Shown: positions 45,790-54,465, counted from the stretch's first letter. The stretch is 64,000 nt of DNA from Opitutaceae bacterium (GCA_027482185.1 JAIXWF010000013.1:620001-684000), one strand, 5' to 3'. Program-made: numbers and translations. Notes: generated by a model from the letters alone, not told the origin.

Positions 45790-46466
45790 GAGGCGGCGGG
45801 CGGGTTGGCCGGCGGCGGGACCTGCGGGGCCGGAGCGGCGGGTTTGGCGGCCGCAGGCGCGGCCGGCGCGGCGGCCGGCGCAGCGGGTTTCGCGGCGGCG
45901 GCCGCTTTGGCGGCGGCGGCGGCCTTGGCTTTTTCCTCGGCGGCTTTGCGGTCGGCGGCGAGACGGGCGTCGACCTCGGCGGCCTCCGTCGGATGGATCT
46001 GGTGGTAGTAGCTGTTGGGTTTCGCGAGTTGCTCGCGGTTCAGCAGCAGGGCCTCGAAGCGGGTGGTCGTGGCGATCTCGAAGACCTGGTCCATCTTGAT
46101 CGCGTCAAAGGGGCAGACCTCGACGCAGATCTGGCAGCTCATGCAGACGGAGGTATCGATCGCGAAGATGGCGGGATAGATCTGCGGTTTGCCGGCGGCG
46201 TCGGGCTTCTTGTCTTTGCTCTTCTCGATGTAGATGCACTGCGGCGGGCATTCCTTTTCGCAGATTTGGCAGGCAACGCAGCGGAGCGTGCCCATCGGAT
46301 CGGTCGCGTTTTCGGAAACGAGAAACGGGAAATTGCGGTAGGCTTCCGGCAACGCCGGCTTCACTTCCGGGTACTCGACGGTCGTGTACCGCGCGGGATC
46401 GTGGAAGCTCCCGACGAAGTTTTTCGCCGTGACCGCGAGACCTTGGAGTAAGCCGGAACCGAGCAT
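45786..46466 (-). CDS. nuoI: Complex I subunit I (two 4Fe-4S clusters)
   Basis: A 226-residue protein. Two cluster motifs, CVACQICEKECPPQC and CMSCQICVEVCPFDA, hold N6a and N6b, the last clusters before N2 in NuoB. The N-terminus is amphipathic (LLQGLAVTAKNFVGSF). After about residue 170 there is a Lys/Ala/Pro-only tail of about 55 residues that is not typical of the family. It is separated from nuoD by a 128-bp palindromic insert. Confidence 0.95.
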   Translation of the reverse strand: MLGSGLLQGLAVTAKNFVGSFHDPARYTTVEYPEVKPALPEAYRNFPFLVSENATDPMGTLRCVACQICEKECPPQCIYIEKSKDKKPDAAGKPQIYPAIFAIDTSVCMSCQICVEVCPFDAIKMDQVFEIATTTRFEALLLNREQLAKPNSYYHQIHPTEAAEVDARLAADRKAAEEKAKAAAAAKAAAAAKPAAPAAAPAAPAAAKPAAPAPQVPPPANPPAAS

Positions 46467-46594
46467 GGGATGAATTGCGAATTGCGGATTGCGGAATGCG
46501 GATTGGGAGAAGCGGAAGATGTTTGGCGCGTGGGCGGGGGAGCCGGGGCTTGGGTCAAATTCGCAATCCGCAATTCGAGATCCGCATTTATCGT
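46467..46594. repeat. Palindromic insert between nuoD and nuoI
   Basis: The left arm is GAATTGCGAATTGCGG followed by ATTGCGGAATGCGG. The right arm is TTCGCAATCCGCAATTCG followed by AGATCCGCATTT. They are near reverse complements built of 7-10 bp GCGGATT/GCGAATT units. The loop is GC-rich. It is the same family as 44451-44553. Confidence 0.75.
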
Positions 46595-47758
46595 TCAGCG
46601 GTCGACTTCGCCGAGGACGATGTCGACGGAGCCGAGGATGATGACGGCGTCGGCGACCGTTTGGCCGAGGCACATGTCCTCGAGCACGGTGAGGTTGATG
46701 AACGACGGCGGCCGCACGCGGTAGCGCAAGGGGTTCGGGCTGCCGTCGCTCACGAGGTAGAAACCGATTTCGCCCTTCGGGCCCTCGATGCGACCGTAGG
46801 CCTCGCCGGCCTTGGGGCGGAAGCCGCGGAGCTTGGCCTTGGGATCCATGATTGGGCCGCCGGGGAGGCCGGCGAGCGCCTGCTCGAGGATCTTGATCGA
46901 TTCGCGCATCTCGAGGACGCGGACCATGTAGCGGTCGTAGACATCGCCGTGGGCGCCGAGGGGGACGCGGAATTGGAAACGCGGATACACGCCGTAGGCG
47001 TCGGACTTGCGGAGGTCGGAGGCGACGCCGGTGGCGCGGAGCATCGGGCCGGTGACGCCGGCGTTGATCGCGAGCGCGGAGGAAAGCACGCCGACGCCCT
47101 GGGTGCGCGCCATGATGATCTCGTTGCCGGTGAGCAGGGCCTCGAATTCGTCGAGGAAGGCGCCGTAGTTGCCGACGAGGGTGCGGGTGGCGTCGACCCA
47201 GGCGGGCGTGGGATCGACGCGGCAGCCGCCGAAGCGCTGGTAGTTGCACATCATCCGGGAGCCGCTGAGCGACTCGAAGAGATCGAGGATCTTTTCGCGT
47301 TCCCGGAACGCGTACATCAGGGGCGTGCCGCTGCAGCCGCAGTCCTGCATGAGGAAGCCGGCGAGGCAGGTGTGGTTGAGCAGGCGGGTGAGCTCGGCGA
47401 GGATGACGCGGACGTACTCCGCGCGCTCGGGGACGGGCTGGCCGGCGAGTTTCTCGACCGCGATGGCGTAGGCCCAATTGTTGGTCATCGCCGAGAGGTA
47501 ATCGAGCCGGTCGGTGTACGGCATCGAGGCGAGGTAGGAGACGGTCTCGCCGAGTTTCTCGTGGTTGCGGTGGAGGTAGCCGAAGACGGGCTTGAGTTTC
47601 ACGATCCGCTCGCCGTCGAGCGTGACGATCATGCGGAAGACGCCGTGGGTCGACGGGTGGTGCGGCCCCATGGAGACCTCGAGCAGGTCGCCGTGGAAGG
47701 CGTCGTGGACGGCGCGGACGTTGGCGCCGCCGGGGCTGCCGAGCAGTTCGGGGTTCAT
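46595..47758 (-). CDS. nuoD: Complex I subunit D (49-kDa type)
   Basis: A 387-residue peripheral subunit forming the quinone-reducing site with NuoB. It has [14 protein letters not shown] near residue 30 (the quinone His region), [26 protein letters not shown], and the C-terminal [13 protein letters not shown]. Length is typical for an independent NuoD (about 390-410). The ATG overlaps the nuoC stop by 4 bp. Five residues before the normal end it already has the GEVDR terminus, so the gene is intact. Confidence 0.97.
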   Translation of the reverse strand: MNPELLGSPGGANVRAVHDAFHGDLLEVSMGPHHPSTHGVFRMIVTLDGERIVKLKPVFGYLHRNHEKLGETVSYLASMPYTDRLDYLSAMTNNWAYAIAVEKLAGQPVPERAEYVRVILAELTRLLNHTCLAGFLMQDCGCSGTPLMYAFREREKILDLFESLSGSRMMCNYQRFGGCRVDPTPAWVDATRTLVGNYGAFLDEFEALLTGNEIIMARTQGVGVLSSALAINAGVTGPMLRATGVASDLRKSDAYGVYPRFQFRVPLGAHGDVYDRYMVRVLEMRESIKILEQALAGLPGGPIMDPKAKLRGFRPKAGEAYGRIEGPKGEIGFYLVSDGSPNPLRYRVRPPSFINLTVLEDMCLGQTVADAVIILGSVDIVLGEVDR

Positions 47759-48435
47759 CCGGCGGGGGGCGGCGGGACCGCGGTCGGGGCCGGCGCGGCG
47801 GGCGCGGGGGCGGGATAGTGGACCTTGGCTTTTTCGAGCACGGCGCCGTGGGGCGTCGGTTCCCATTCGTAGTCGTCGGGCTCGACGTAGTCCTTGCGCA
47901 TCGGGAAATCCTTGAAGCCGTCCCACATCAGAATGCGGCGGAGATCGGGATGGCCGGTGAAGGTGACGCCGAAGAGATCGAAGACCTCGCGTTCCTGGAA
48001 TTCGCAGGCGCGCCAGACGGGCGTGAGCGAAGGGACGGCGACGGCGTCGGTGCGGTTGCCCGTGCGCAGGCGGAGGATGACGGGACCGTGGCCGTGGGTG
48101 ACGGAGTAGAGGTGGTAGACGACCTCGAGGCAGCCGGGCTGGAGGCGCTTGGTCTTGGTTTCGACGACCTTGGCGGGACCGCCGGCGGGATCGGGGACGG
48201 TGGACTTCGTCGTTTCGACGATCTCTTTCTCCGGCCAATCGATGCCGGTGACGTTGGAGCATTGGTCGAGCCGGAGCGCGGGATCGTCGCGGAGGAAACG
48301 GGCGATCGCGGCGGCGTGTTCGTGATCGAGCAGGAGCCCGTGCTGGGCGGCGGGACCGGGATTGGCGACGACGGCAAGCTGCGCGCGGGGAAACTGGGCG
48401 AGCAGACGGTCGCGGATCTGTTCGATGGATTCCAT
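47755..48435 (-). CDS. nuoC: Complex I subunit C (30-kDa type)
   Basis: A 226-residue peripheral subunit. The 30-kDa signature is seen as [31 protein letters not shown], and [11 protein letters not shown] lies near the C-terminus. A Pro/Ala tail of about 20 residues follows. A stretch [25 protein letters not shown] near the middle looks like a family-variable loop. It is separate from NuoD (no C-D fusion). Confidence 0.95.
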   Translation of the reverse strand: MESIEQIRDRLLAQFPRAQLAVVANPGPAAQHGLLLDHEHAAAIARFLRDDPALRLDQCSNVTGIDWPEKEIVETTKSTVPDPAGGPAKVVETKTKRLQPGCLEVVYHLYSVTHGHGPVILRLRTGNRTDAVAVPSLTPVWRACEFQEREVFDLFGVTFTGHPDLRRILMWDGFKDFPMRKDYVEPDDYEWEPTPHGAVLEKAKVHYPAPAPAAPAPTAVPPPPAG

Positions 48436-48443
48436 GGGCGCGG

Positions 48444-49097
48444 TCAGCCTTTTTCGGAGCGCACGATCGTCGGTGCGGTCCAGACGGCGGGGTTGTGCGG
48501 CGGCTCGAGGTCGTGGGCGCCGAATTCAGGCACCGGATACTCGCCGGCGTCGGCGGTTTGCAGGTGGCGCGGGGCGTCGGGGCCCTTGATTTGGAAGCCT
48601 TTTATTTTTTCCTGCAGCTGCACGAGCCCGTGGAGGAGGGCCTCGGGGCGCGGCGGGCAGCCGGGGATGTAGATGTCGACGGGGATGAAACGGTCGATGC
48701 CCTTGAGGACATTGTAGCCCTGCTTGAACGGGCCGCCGGAGATCGCGCAGGCGCCCATGGCGATGCAGTACTTGGGCTCGGGCATCTGGTTCCAGAGGCG
48801 GATGACCTGCGGGGCCATCTTCTTGGTGACGGTGCCGGAAACGATGAGCAGGTCGGCTTGGCGCGGCGACGGCCGGAAGACCTCGGAGCCGAAGCGCGCG
48901 ATGTCGAACTTGGCCATCGAGGCGGCGATCATCTCGATCGCGCAGCAGGCGAGGCCGAAGTTGAGGGGCCAGACGGAGTGGCTGCAGCCCCAGGTGTAGA
49001 GTTCCTGCAGGCTGGTGAGGAGAATGCCGTGCCGGCGCAACTCGGCGCGTTCGGCATCGGTGATCGCAGGGGCGGCGGAGGTGGGGGCGTCGCTCAT
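48444..49097 (-). CDS. nuoB: Complex I subunit B (cluster N2)
   Basis: A 217-residue peripheral subunit that holds the terminal 4Fe-4S cluster N2. The ligands are visible: the CC pair in [10 protein letters not shown], Cys in [10 protein letters not shown] and Cys in [13 protein letters not shown]. Conserved [23 protein letters not shown] follows the first motif. The C-terminal 40 residues are an extension ending IVRSEKG. It is eight bases upstream of nuoC. Confidence 0.97.
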   Translation of the reverse strand: MSDAPTSAAPAITDAERAELRRHGILLTSLQELYTWGCSHSVWPLNFGLACCAIEMIAASMAKFDIARFGSEVFRPSPRQADLLIVSGTVTKKMAPQVIRLWNQMPEPKYCIAMGACAISGGPFKQGYNVLKGIDRFIPVDIYIPGCPPRPEALLHGLVQLQEKIKGFQIKGPDAPRHLQTADAGEYPVPEFGAHDLEPPHNPAVWTAPTIVRSEKG

Positions 49098-49104
49098 GGT
49101 CGGG

Positions 49105-49476
49105 TTATTTCCATTCGAGGTGGCCGCGGTGCCAGGCCCAGACGAGGCCCTCGGCGAGGAGCAGGAGGAACACGAGCATCGCGAAGAGCGCGCCGGCGGG
49201 GAGATCGGTGAACGCGACCGCGAAGGGCAGGAGGAAAAGCACCTCGACGTCGAAAATCAGGAAGAGGATCGCGTAGAGGTAGTAGTGGGCCTTGAACTGG
49301 ATCCACGCGTCGCCGGTCGGGGCCACGCCGCATTCGTAAACGGCGTTCTTGATCGGGCCCGGTTTGCGCGGCTGGAAGAAGATCACCCAGAGCCGTTGCA
49401 CCCCCAGCAGCAGCAGGGGAAACGCGACCGCCACGGCGCCGAACAGGGCAAGGAACGCGTAGGATTGCGGGTTCAT
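49105..49476 (-). CDS. nuoA: Complex I subunit A, first gene of the operon
   Basis: A 123-residue membrane subunit with three helices, the usual size. The conserved segment is [45 protein letters not shown], with the loop Cys and the Glu/Asp pair of helix 2. The ATG at 49476 was chosen; an upstream in-frame start would add sequence with no family match. The operon promoter is expected in 49477-49718. Confidence 0.96.
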   Translation of the reverse strand: MNPQSYAFLALFGAVAVAFPLLLLGVQRLWVIFFQPRKPGPIKNAVYECGVAPTGDAWIQFKAHYYLYAILFLIFDVEVLFLLPFAVAFTDLPAGALFAMLVFLLLLAEGLVWAWHRGHLEWK

Positions 49477-49578
49477 CGGGAGGTGCGGCGTGAGGATTGG
49501 ACCGGGGGCGTCGACCTCAACGCGCAATGAATCTTATGGTTTGGCCAAAGCTGCGCATACATTGCGTGACCGGCGGCG

Positions 49579-49603
49579 GCGCCACCGGGGGAAAGGGTGG
49601 CGC
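49579..49603. terminator. Hairpin between apbE and nuoA, possible weak terminator
   Basis: GCGCCACC at 49579-49586 pairs perfectly with GGTGGCGC at 49596-49603. On the minus strand there is no T-run after it, so if it ends the apbE transcript it does so inefficiently or with Rho. The rest of the 242-bp gap shows nothing I can name. Confidence 0.3.
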
Positions 49604-49718
49604 GACAAGGGGTTGCCCGAAGCAAAAGGTCCGGCGCCCGGGATTACAATCCGCGGCCGAGCGGCGTTTTCGCTATCGCGTCCCGCTAATCCCGTGCCGG
49701 TCGCGGCGGTGGGAAAAC

Positions 49719-50564
49719 TTATCGCGGCGCGGTGTCGACGGCGAGGGCACCGAACGTTGCGAGCGTATCGTCGGGCTGGGCGACGGCGGCGCCGACGGCG
49801 GGGTGCTCGGCGCAGAACGCGGCGATCTCCGCCGTCTCCATCACAAAAAACGCGGTGGACAACGCATCCGCCTGCGCGGCCGTCGGCGCGAGGGCCCAGA
49901 CGCGCCCGTTGCGGCCGGCTTTCGCGCCCGTGCGCGGGTTCACGAGATGCGCGCCTTTGACCGCGGTGCCGGAGCCGCTAAGCGAGGTGCCCAGCAGCGG
50001 GACTTCGCGGTAACCGGCGCCGTCGCCGAGCGCCGCGGGCCAGCCGGTGGCGGTGTCGTCGCAATGCCCGAAGGCGAACACGCTGCTGCCGCCGGAGTTG
50101 AGGTGCGCGGCAGGGATTTCCCATTCGGCCAGCAGGGCGGCGACGCGGTCGAGGGCGTAGCCCTTGCCCACGGCGCCGAGATCGAGCCGCAGGCGGTCGG
50201 TGAGCGAGGTAAGGGTGAACGTCGCGGGATCGAGCGTGAACGGCGGCAAGTCCGGCGCGAGGTCCGCCGGGCGCACCGACGCGTACGCGGGATCGAAGGC
50301 CCGGCGTGTTGCGACCGACACATCTGCTGCCACGAGCAGGCATTCGAAGGCGTCCTCCGTCAGCAGCATCGACGCGCCGCGGGCGAGGCCGTTCGCGCGG
50401 GAGATTTCGCTGCCGTCCTGGAAACGGCTCAGCTCGCGTTCCAGTTGGTCGACCAGACGCCAGGCGGCCGTCGCCGCGTGCCGCGCGTAGTCGGGATTCT
50501 CGTGGGCGAGGGTGAGTTCGAAGAACGTCGTCATCGCCTCGTGCTGGAAGGAGGTGAGCGTCAT
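49719..50564 (-). CDS. apbE: FAD:protein FMN transferase
   Basis: A 281-residue ApbE-family enzyme that attaches FMN covalently to Thr or Ser of target proteins such as NqrB/C and RnfG/D. Motifs are GSEISRANG, DLGAVGKGYALDRVAALL (about 140-160, the Gly-Lys-Gly nucleotide loop), HLNSGGSSVFAFG and the C-terminal LVNPRTGAKAGR with Asp/Ser in QADALSTAFFVM (metal site). It has no lipoprotein signal, so it is likely cytoplasmic. The ATG overlaps the GT2 stop by 4 bp. No Nqr or Rnf target is in the window. Confidence 0.92.
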   Translation of the reverse strand: MTLTSFQHEAMTTFFELTLAHENPDYARHAATAAWRLVDQLERELSRFQDGSEISRANGLARGASMLLTEDAFECLLVAADVSVATRRAFDPAYASVRPADLAPDLPPFTLDPATFTLTSLTDRLRLDLGAVGKGYALDRVAALLAEWEIPAAHLNSGGSSVFAFGHCDDTATGWPAALGDGAGYREVPLLGTSLSGSGTAVKGAHLVNPRTGAKAGRNGRVWALAPTAAQADALSTAFFVMETAEIAAFCAEHPAVGAAVAQPDDTLATFGALAVDTAPR

Positions 50565-51292
50565 CGCGGTCCCCCGGCGCGGGGCCGTTGATGCGGGCGG
50601 CGCATGAGCTGCCACTTCAGCTTCAACATCGCCGCGGCCGGGCGCCACCAGAGCCGGCCGAGGCCGTACTTGGCTTCGCCGTGGCGGCGTGCGTGGTGCC
50701 GCACGGGCAATTCGCCGACGCGAAAGCCGGCGGCGACGGCGAGCGCTGGGATGAAGCTTTGCATCAGCTCCATCGGGAAAAACGCCTCGCGCACCTCGTG
50801 CCGCATGACGCGCAGCTGGCAACCGGCGTCGTGGACGCCGTCGCGCAGCACGGCGCCGCGGACGACGTTGGCAATCCGCGACATAATGCGCCTCAAGGTC
50901 GAATCGTGGCGGTCGACGCGCCAGCCGCAGGCGAGGTCGACCGCGCCTTTTTCCACGAGCGCGAGCAGGGCGGGAAAATCGCGGGGGTCGTTCTGGCCGT
51001 CGCCGTCCATCATCAGGAGGAAACGCCCGCGGGCGGCACGCAGGCCCGTGAGCACGGCCGTGGCCTGGCCGGAATTGCGTTCGAGCCGGAGCTCGCGGCA
51101 CTCGGGCCAACGGGCGGCCGCGGCGGCGATTTCCTCGCCGGTCGCGTCGGTGCTGCCATCGTTGACGAGAATGATCTCGAAGGGCCGGCCGAGCGCCCGC
51201 AGCACCGCGCCGGCGCCGTCGACGAGAGGCAAAATGTTGCCGGCTTCGTTGTAGACGGGGACGACGAGCGAGAGCTGGGGAACGGGGGTCAC
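50561..51292 (-). CDS. Family 2 glycosyltransferase, DPM1/dolichol-phosphate-mannose-synthase-like
   Basis: A 243-residue cytoplasmic GT-A enzyme. LSLVVPVYNEAGNILPLVDGA starts the nucleotide fold, and LVNDGSTDATGEEI and LLMMDGDGQNDPRDF carry the D-G-S and D-x-D metal motifs. The end is basic (RRPHQRPRAGGPR). The likely reaction is transfer of a sugar from a nucleotide donor to a polyprenyl phosphate. The start is a GTG that overlaps the preceding gene's TGA by 4 bp, and the stop overlaps the apbE ATG. Confidence 0.9.
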   Translation of the reverse strand: MTPVPQLSLVVPVYNEAGNILPLVDGAGAVLRALGRPFEIILVNDGSTDATGEEIAAAAARWPECRELRLERNSGQATAVLTGLRAARGRFLLMMDGDGQNDPRDFPALLALVEKGAVDLACGWRVDRHDSTLRRIMSRIANVVRGAVLRDGVHDAGCQLRVMRHEVREAFFPMELMQSFIPALAVAAGFRVGELPVRHHARRHGEAKYGLGRLWWRPAAAMLKLKWQLMRRPHQRPRAGGPR

Positions 51293-52761
51293 GGTTCGCG
51301 CGTGAAGAGGACGAGAACGACGCCGGGCCGCAAGCCGAGGAACGATTCGCGGTAGCGGCCCGTGAGTTTGGCGCGGACGGCGTCGGCCTGCGCCACCGAG
51401 GCGACGACGAGGGCGCCGTCGCAATCGGCCGGTGGCATCGCGTAAAAGCCGACGCGGGCGAATCCGCGCAGGTACCACGGCACGGGCCAGTATTCCTCGC
51501 TGATCACGCGGATTGCCTGATCGGGAAACTGCCGCAGGGCGGCCTCGGCCGCCGGGCGGTACTTCAGCACGTCGGGCGTGCTGTGCACGTAGGCGTAGGG
51601 GTTGCGGCCGTCGGCGGGGCGCATGAAGGCGGCGCGCTGCGTTTGCTGGAACAACGAGGCCGTTACGATCAGCGCAAACGCGGCCGCCACCGGGCGGCCG
51701 GTGTTGAGCCGGGAAATCGCGGCGCAGGCGGCGGCGGCGAGCAGGGCGAAACCGGGCACGAAGTGCACGGCGTGCCACGGCGTTTTGTAGGCGAAGAGCG
51801 AAAATGCGGCGGCGACGGCGGCGGCGTAGACGGCAAAGCCGGCGAGCCAGGGATCGCGCCGCCGGCGGACGAGCGCGACGACGAGGCCGGCGACGGCGAG
51901 CACGGCGAACGGCAATTGGTGCCACAGCATCCCGCCCGACTTGAAGGCGCCGAAGAGCCGGAGGTAGTACCACCAAGGTTTTTCATGGCCGGTGGGTTCG
52001 GCGGCGGCGCCGAAACGCGTGAACGCGTGGCCGTAGGCGCCGAGGGCGTCGCGGATCCCGGCAAGGTGGGTGCCGAAGGACGAATACAGCAGCGCCGCGG
52101 CGGCGAGCGCGGCGCCGAGGGCGACGAGGGCGTCGCGGCGCGGCCGGCGGGTGGCCGGGCGCGCGGGCCGCGCGACCCAGACGGCGAAGGCGGCGAGGGC
52201 GAGGAAGAGCGGGGCGCTGGCCTTGGTCGCCTGCATGAGCCCGGCGCAGACGCCGGCGGCGAGGGCCCAGCGGGTGAGGCCGGAGCGCCACCACGCGCGG
52301 GCGCAGAGCACGGCGCCGAGGAAGAACGCGAGCAGGAGGGTTTCCTGGATGAAGTAGCGGCTGAAGTAGACGGCCGGCGGGGCGGCGGCGAAGAACGCGC
52401 CGGCGGCGACGGCGGGCCAGCGGCCGAGCGGGGCGGCGAGGGCGATGAGCAGGAGGACGGAGACGGTGCCGAAGACCGCGGGCACGAGGCGCACGGTCGT
52501 TTCGGTGAGCGTCGCGAGGGATTTTTCCCCACGTACCCAAGCCATGGGTACGGCGGCGAAGTACAACGTGGGGCCGTGGTGGTCCCGCGGATCGAAGGCG
52601 TAGCGCCCGGCGTCGAGCAGTTCCCCGAGTTTCACCGCTTGGTTGGCTTCGTCGGCGTGCATCGGCCGGCGGCCGAGGTCGTGGGTGCGCAGGATCCAGG
52701 CGACGGCCAGCACGACGGCAACGACGAGCCAACGGAAGAGGAACGACGGGGGGAAACGCAC
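51289..52761 (-). CDS. GT39/Agl23-like membrane glycosyltransferase or flippase-associated protein
   Basis: A 490-residue protein with about 10 or more membrane helices of the family sometimes named TIGR03663/Agl23. The N-terminal loop carries the acidic HADEANQAVKLGELL motif, then FDPRDHHGPTLYF, and ends with a soluble C-terminal part (YAYVHSTPDVLKYRPAAEAALRQFPDQ). Such proteins use polyprenyl-phosphate-linked sugars to modify proteins or lipids outside the membrane. The start is a GTG. The GT2 downstream could supply its lipid-linked donor. Confidence 0.85.
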   Translation of the reverse strand: MRFPPSFLFRWLVVAVVLAVAWILRTHDLGRRPMHADEANQAVKLGELLDAGRYAFDPRDHHGPTLYFAAVPMAWVRGEKSLATLTETTVRLVPAVFGTVSVLLLIALAAPLGRWPAVAAGAFFAAAPPAVYFSRYFIQETLLLAFFLGAVLCARAWWRSGLTRWALAAGVCAGLMQATKASAPLFLALAAFAVWVARPARPATRRPRRDALVALGAALAAAALLYSSFGTHLAGIRDALGAYGHAFTRFGAAAEPTGHEKPWWYYLRLFGAFKSGGMLWHQLPFAVLAVAGLVVALVRRRRDPWLAGFAVYAAAVAAAFSLFAYKTPWHAVHFVPGFALLAAAACAAISRLNTGRPVAAAFALIVTASLFQQTQRAAFMRPADGRNPYAYVHSTPDVLKYRPAAEAALRQFPDQAIRVISEEYWPVPWYLRGFARVGFYAMPPADCDGALVVASVAQADAVRAKLTGRYRESFLGLRPGVVLVLFTREP

Positions 52762-52776
52762 GCGGTCCTAGCAAAG

Positions 52777-52824
52777 CGATTTCCCCGGCAAGGCGAAGCG
52801 AAGAAATCGCCGGCCGGGAAATCG
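52777..52824. repeat. Inverted repeat between two minus-strand genes
   Basis: CGATTTCCC on the left pairs with GGGAAATCG on the right across about 30 bases rich in GC. On the minus strand it is followed by GCTTTGCT, not a clear T-tract. It may act as a weak terminator for the small secreted-protein gene upstream. Confidence 0.4.
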
Positions 52825-52835
52825 CGGGGGCGCGG

Positions 52836-53372
52836 TCAGTCGCCTTTGAAGAGTTGCATCGCCTTCAGTTTCCAGAGCGGCACGGGCGTCGAAGTCTTCA
52901 GGCTGTCGAGGACGCGCTGCTGTTTGGCGTCGGGCACGATGAATTCGCGGACGAGGCGGTCGGTGACATCGACGCGCGGAGCGGCGGGGAGGGCGGCGAG
53001 TTCCTTGTCGTCCCATTTGGAAACGAGCCGGTCGACGCCGAGGGCGGCGCGGACGGCGGCGGCGCGGGGGGCGAGGGCCTGGAGGGCGTCGGTCGCGGGG
53101 GCGGAGCCGAAGACCTGCTCGTGCATGCGGCGCTGGAGTTCGGCCATGGCCTTCGCGCCGCGGTCGTAGCCGGCGGTGTCGCCGGCGGCTTGGGCGGCCT
53201 TGGCCTCGGCGACGATCTCGGCGCGTTTGGCGGCGGCGGCCGGGCTCCAGAAATGGGCGTAGGCGACGGCGCGGGAATCGTAGATGCCGACGGCGGCGGG
53301 GACGGCGGGTTCGGCGGCGGAGAGCGCGGCGGCGGCGAAGGCGGAGAGGAGGGCGAGTTTCGGGAAGTTCAT
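52836..53372 (-). CDS. Small exported Ala-rich protein of unknown function
   Basis: A 178-residue protein with a signal peptide (MNFPKLALLSAFAAAALSAAEP). The mature part has AVPAAVGIYDSRAVAYAHFWSP near the start and a helical Ala/Lys-rich middle (KRAEIVAEAKAAQAAGDTAGYDRGAKAMAELQRRMHEQVFG). Conserved-looking VDVTDRLVREFIVPDAKQQ is near the end. I do not recognise a family. It is divergent from the LysR gene, with 152 bp between, which fits regulation by that protein. Confidence 0.75.
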   Translation of the reverse strand: MNFPKLALLSAFAAAALSAAEPAVPAAVGIYDSRAVAYAHFWSPAAAAKRAEIVAEAKAAQAAGDTAGYDRGAKAMAELQRRMHEQVFGSAPATDALQALAPRAAAVRAALGVDRLVSKWDDKELAALPAAPRVDVTDRLVREFIVPDAKQQRVLDSLKTSTPVPLWKLKAMQLFKGD

Positions 53373-53524
53373 GGCGGTGCGTCGGCCCCAGCTTAGCCGA
53401 AACGCCCGCGGCCGCGTTAATCGATAAGAACGATGGGCGCTATCGGTGCGCGCGATGGCGGCGTGAAGCCGGACTTGTCTTCCGGCGCCGGCCGGGCGGA
53501 CTCGGCGCAGGCGCGTTTCCGGCC

Positions 53525-54415
53525 ATGCTCAACCCGCACCATCTCGAATTGTTCTATTACGTGGCGCGCCACGGCGGCATCAGCCGGGCGGTGCGGCATA
53601 TCCCGTACGGGATCCAGCAGCCCGCGGTGAGCGGACAGATGTTGCAACTGGAGCAGCAGCTCGGGGTGAAGTTGTTTGCGCGGACGCCGTTCGCGCTGAC
53701 GCCGGAAGGCGAAGCGTTGTACGCGCACGCGCGGCCGTTTTTCGAAAATCTCGGGGCGGTGGAGGAACGGCTGCGGCACGGGCTGGCGCCGCAACTGCGG
53801 CTCGGCGCGGCGGAGCCGGTGCTGCGGGACCATTTGCCGGCGGTGCTGCGCGCGTTGCATCGCACGCAGCCGACGCTGCGATTGCACCTGCGGTCGGGTT
53901 ATCAGGCGCAGCTCGAGACGTGGTTGCTGCAGGGGGAAATCGACGTCGCCGTGACGGCGTTGGAAAGCCGGCCGCCGGCGAGCCTGCGGCGGCTGGTGCT
54001 GACGAAATTGCCGCTCGTGCTGCTGGTGCCGCGGCAGTCGAAACTCAAGTCGGCCGACGAAATCTGGCAGCGCACGTTGGCACCGGAGCCGTTGATCAGT
54101 CCGGCGGCGAGCGAGACGATCAGCCGGCACTTCCAACGCGGGCTGGCGCGGCGCGGACTCACGTGGGCGCCGGCGATCGTGGCAAGTTCGCTGGAGACCG
54201 TGGCGCAGTTTGTGGCGGAGGGCTATGGGCTCGGCGTGAGTTTGGCCGGGACGACGCGGCACCGGGGCGTGCGGGCCTTGCCGTTGGCGGATTTCCCGAC
54301 GGTGGAGATTGCGGCGCTGTGGGTCGGCCAACCGGCGCCGGCGACGGCGGCGGCGATCGAGGCGATGAAAGTTTACGCGGCGGGATTGGGTGCGGCGCCT
54401 TCGCGGAAGAGGTGA
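53525..54415 (+). CDS. LysR-family transcriptional regulator
   Basis: A 296-residue regulator. The N-terminal winged helix-turn-helix (about residues 4-62) reads HHLELFYYVARHGGISRAVRHIPYGIQQPAVSGQMLQLEQQLG, then KLFARTPFALTPEGEALY. The effector-binding domain follows with GEIDVAVTALESRP and GLGVSLAGTTRHRGVRALPL. The start ATG follows CCGGCC directly with no strong ribosome-binding site. Its targets are probably the divergent secreted-protein gene and/or the amidohydrolase 50 bp downstream. Confidence 0.93.
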   Translation: MLNPHHLELFYYVARHGGISRAVRHIPYGIQQPAVSGQMLQLEQQLGVKLFARTPFALTPEGEALYAHARPFFENLGAVEERLRHGLAPQLRLGAAEPVLRDHLPAVLRALHRTQPTLRLHLRSGYQAQLETWLLQGEIDVAVTALESRPPASLRRLVLTKLPLVLLVPRQSKLKSADEIWQRTLAPEPLISPAASETISRHFQRGLARRGLTWAPAIVASSLETVAQFVAEGYGLGVSLAGTTRHRGVRALPLADFPTVEIAALWVGQPAPATAAAIEAMKVYAAGLGAAPSRKR

Positions 54416-54465
54416 GGCGCGGCTTTGGTTTTGTGTTTCACGGGCGGGAGCGCACGGTCGCGGCG

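Noticed and set aside
44451-46594. Possible CRISPR-like repeats in the nuo gaps
   Set aside because: The units are inverted within each gap, irregular, and lack spacers of even length. There are no cas genes.
46467-46594. Promoter or start of a second transcription unit between nuoD and nuoI
   Set aside because: Nothing resembling promoter boxes could be told apart from the palindromic repeat, and the genes are all on the same strand with continuous function.
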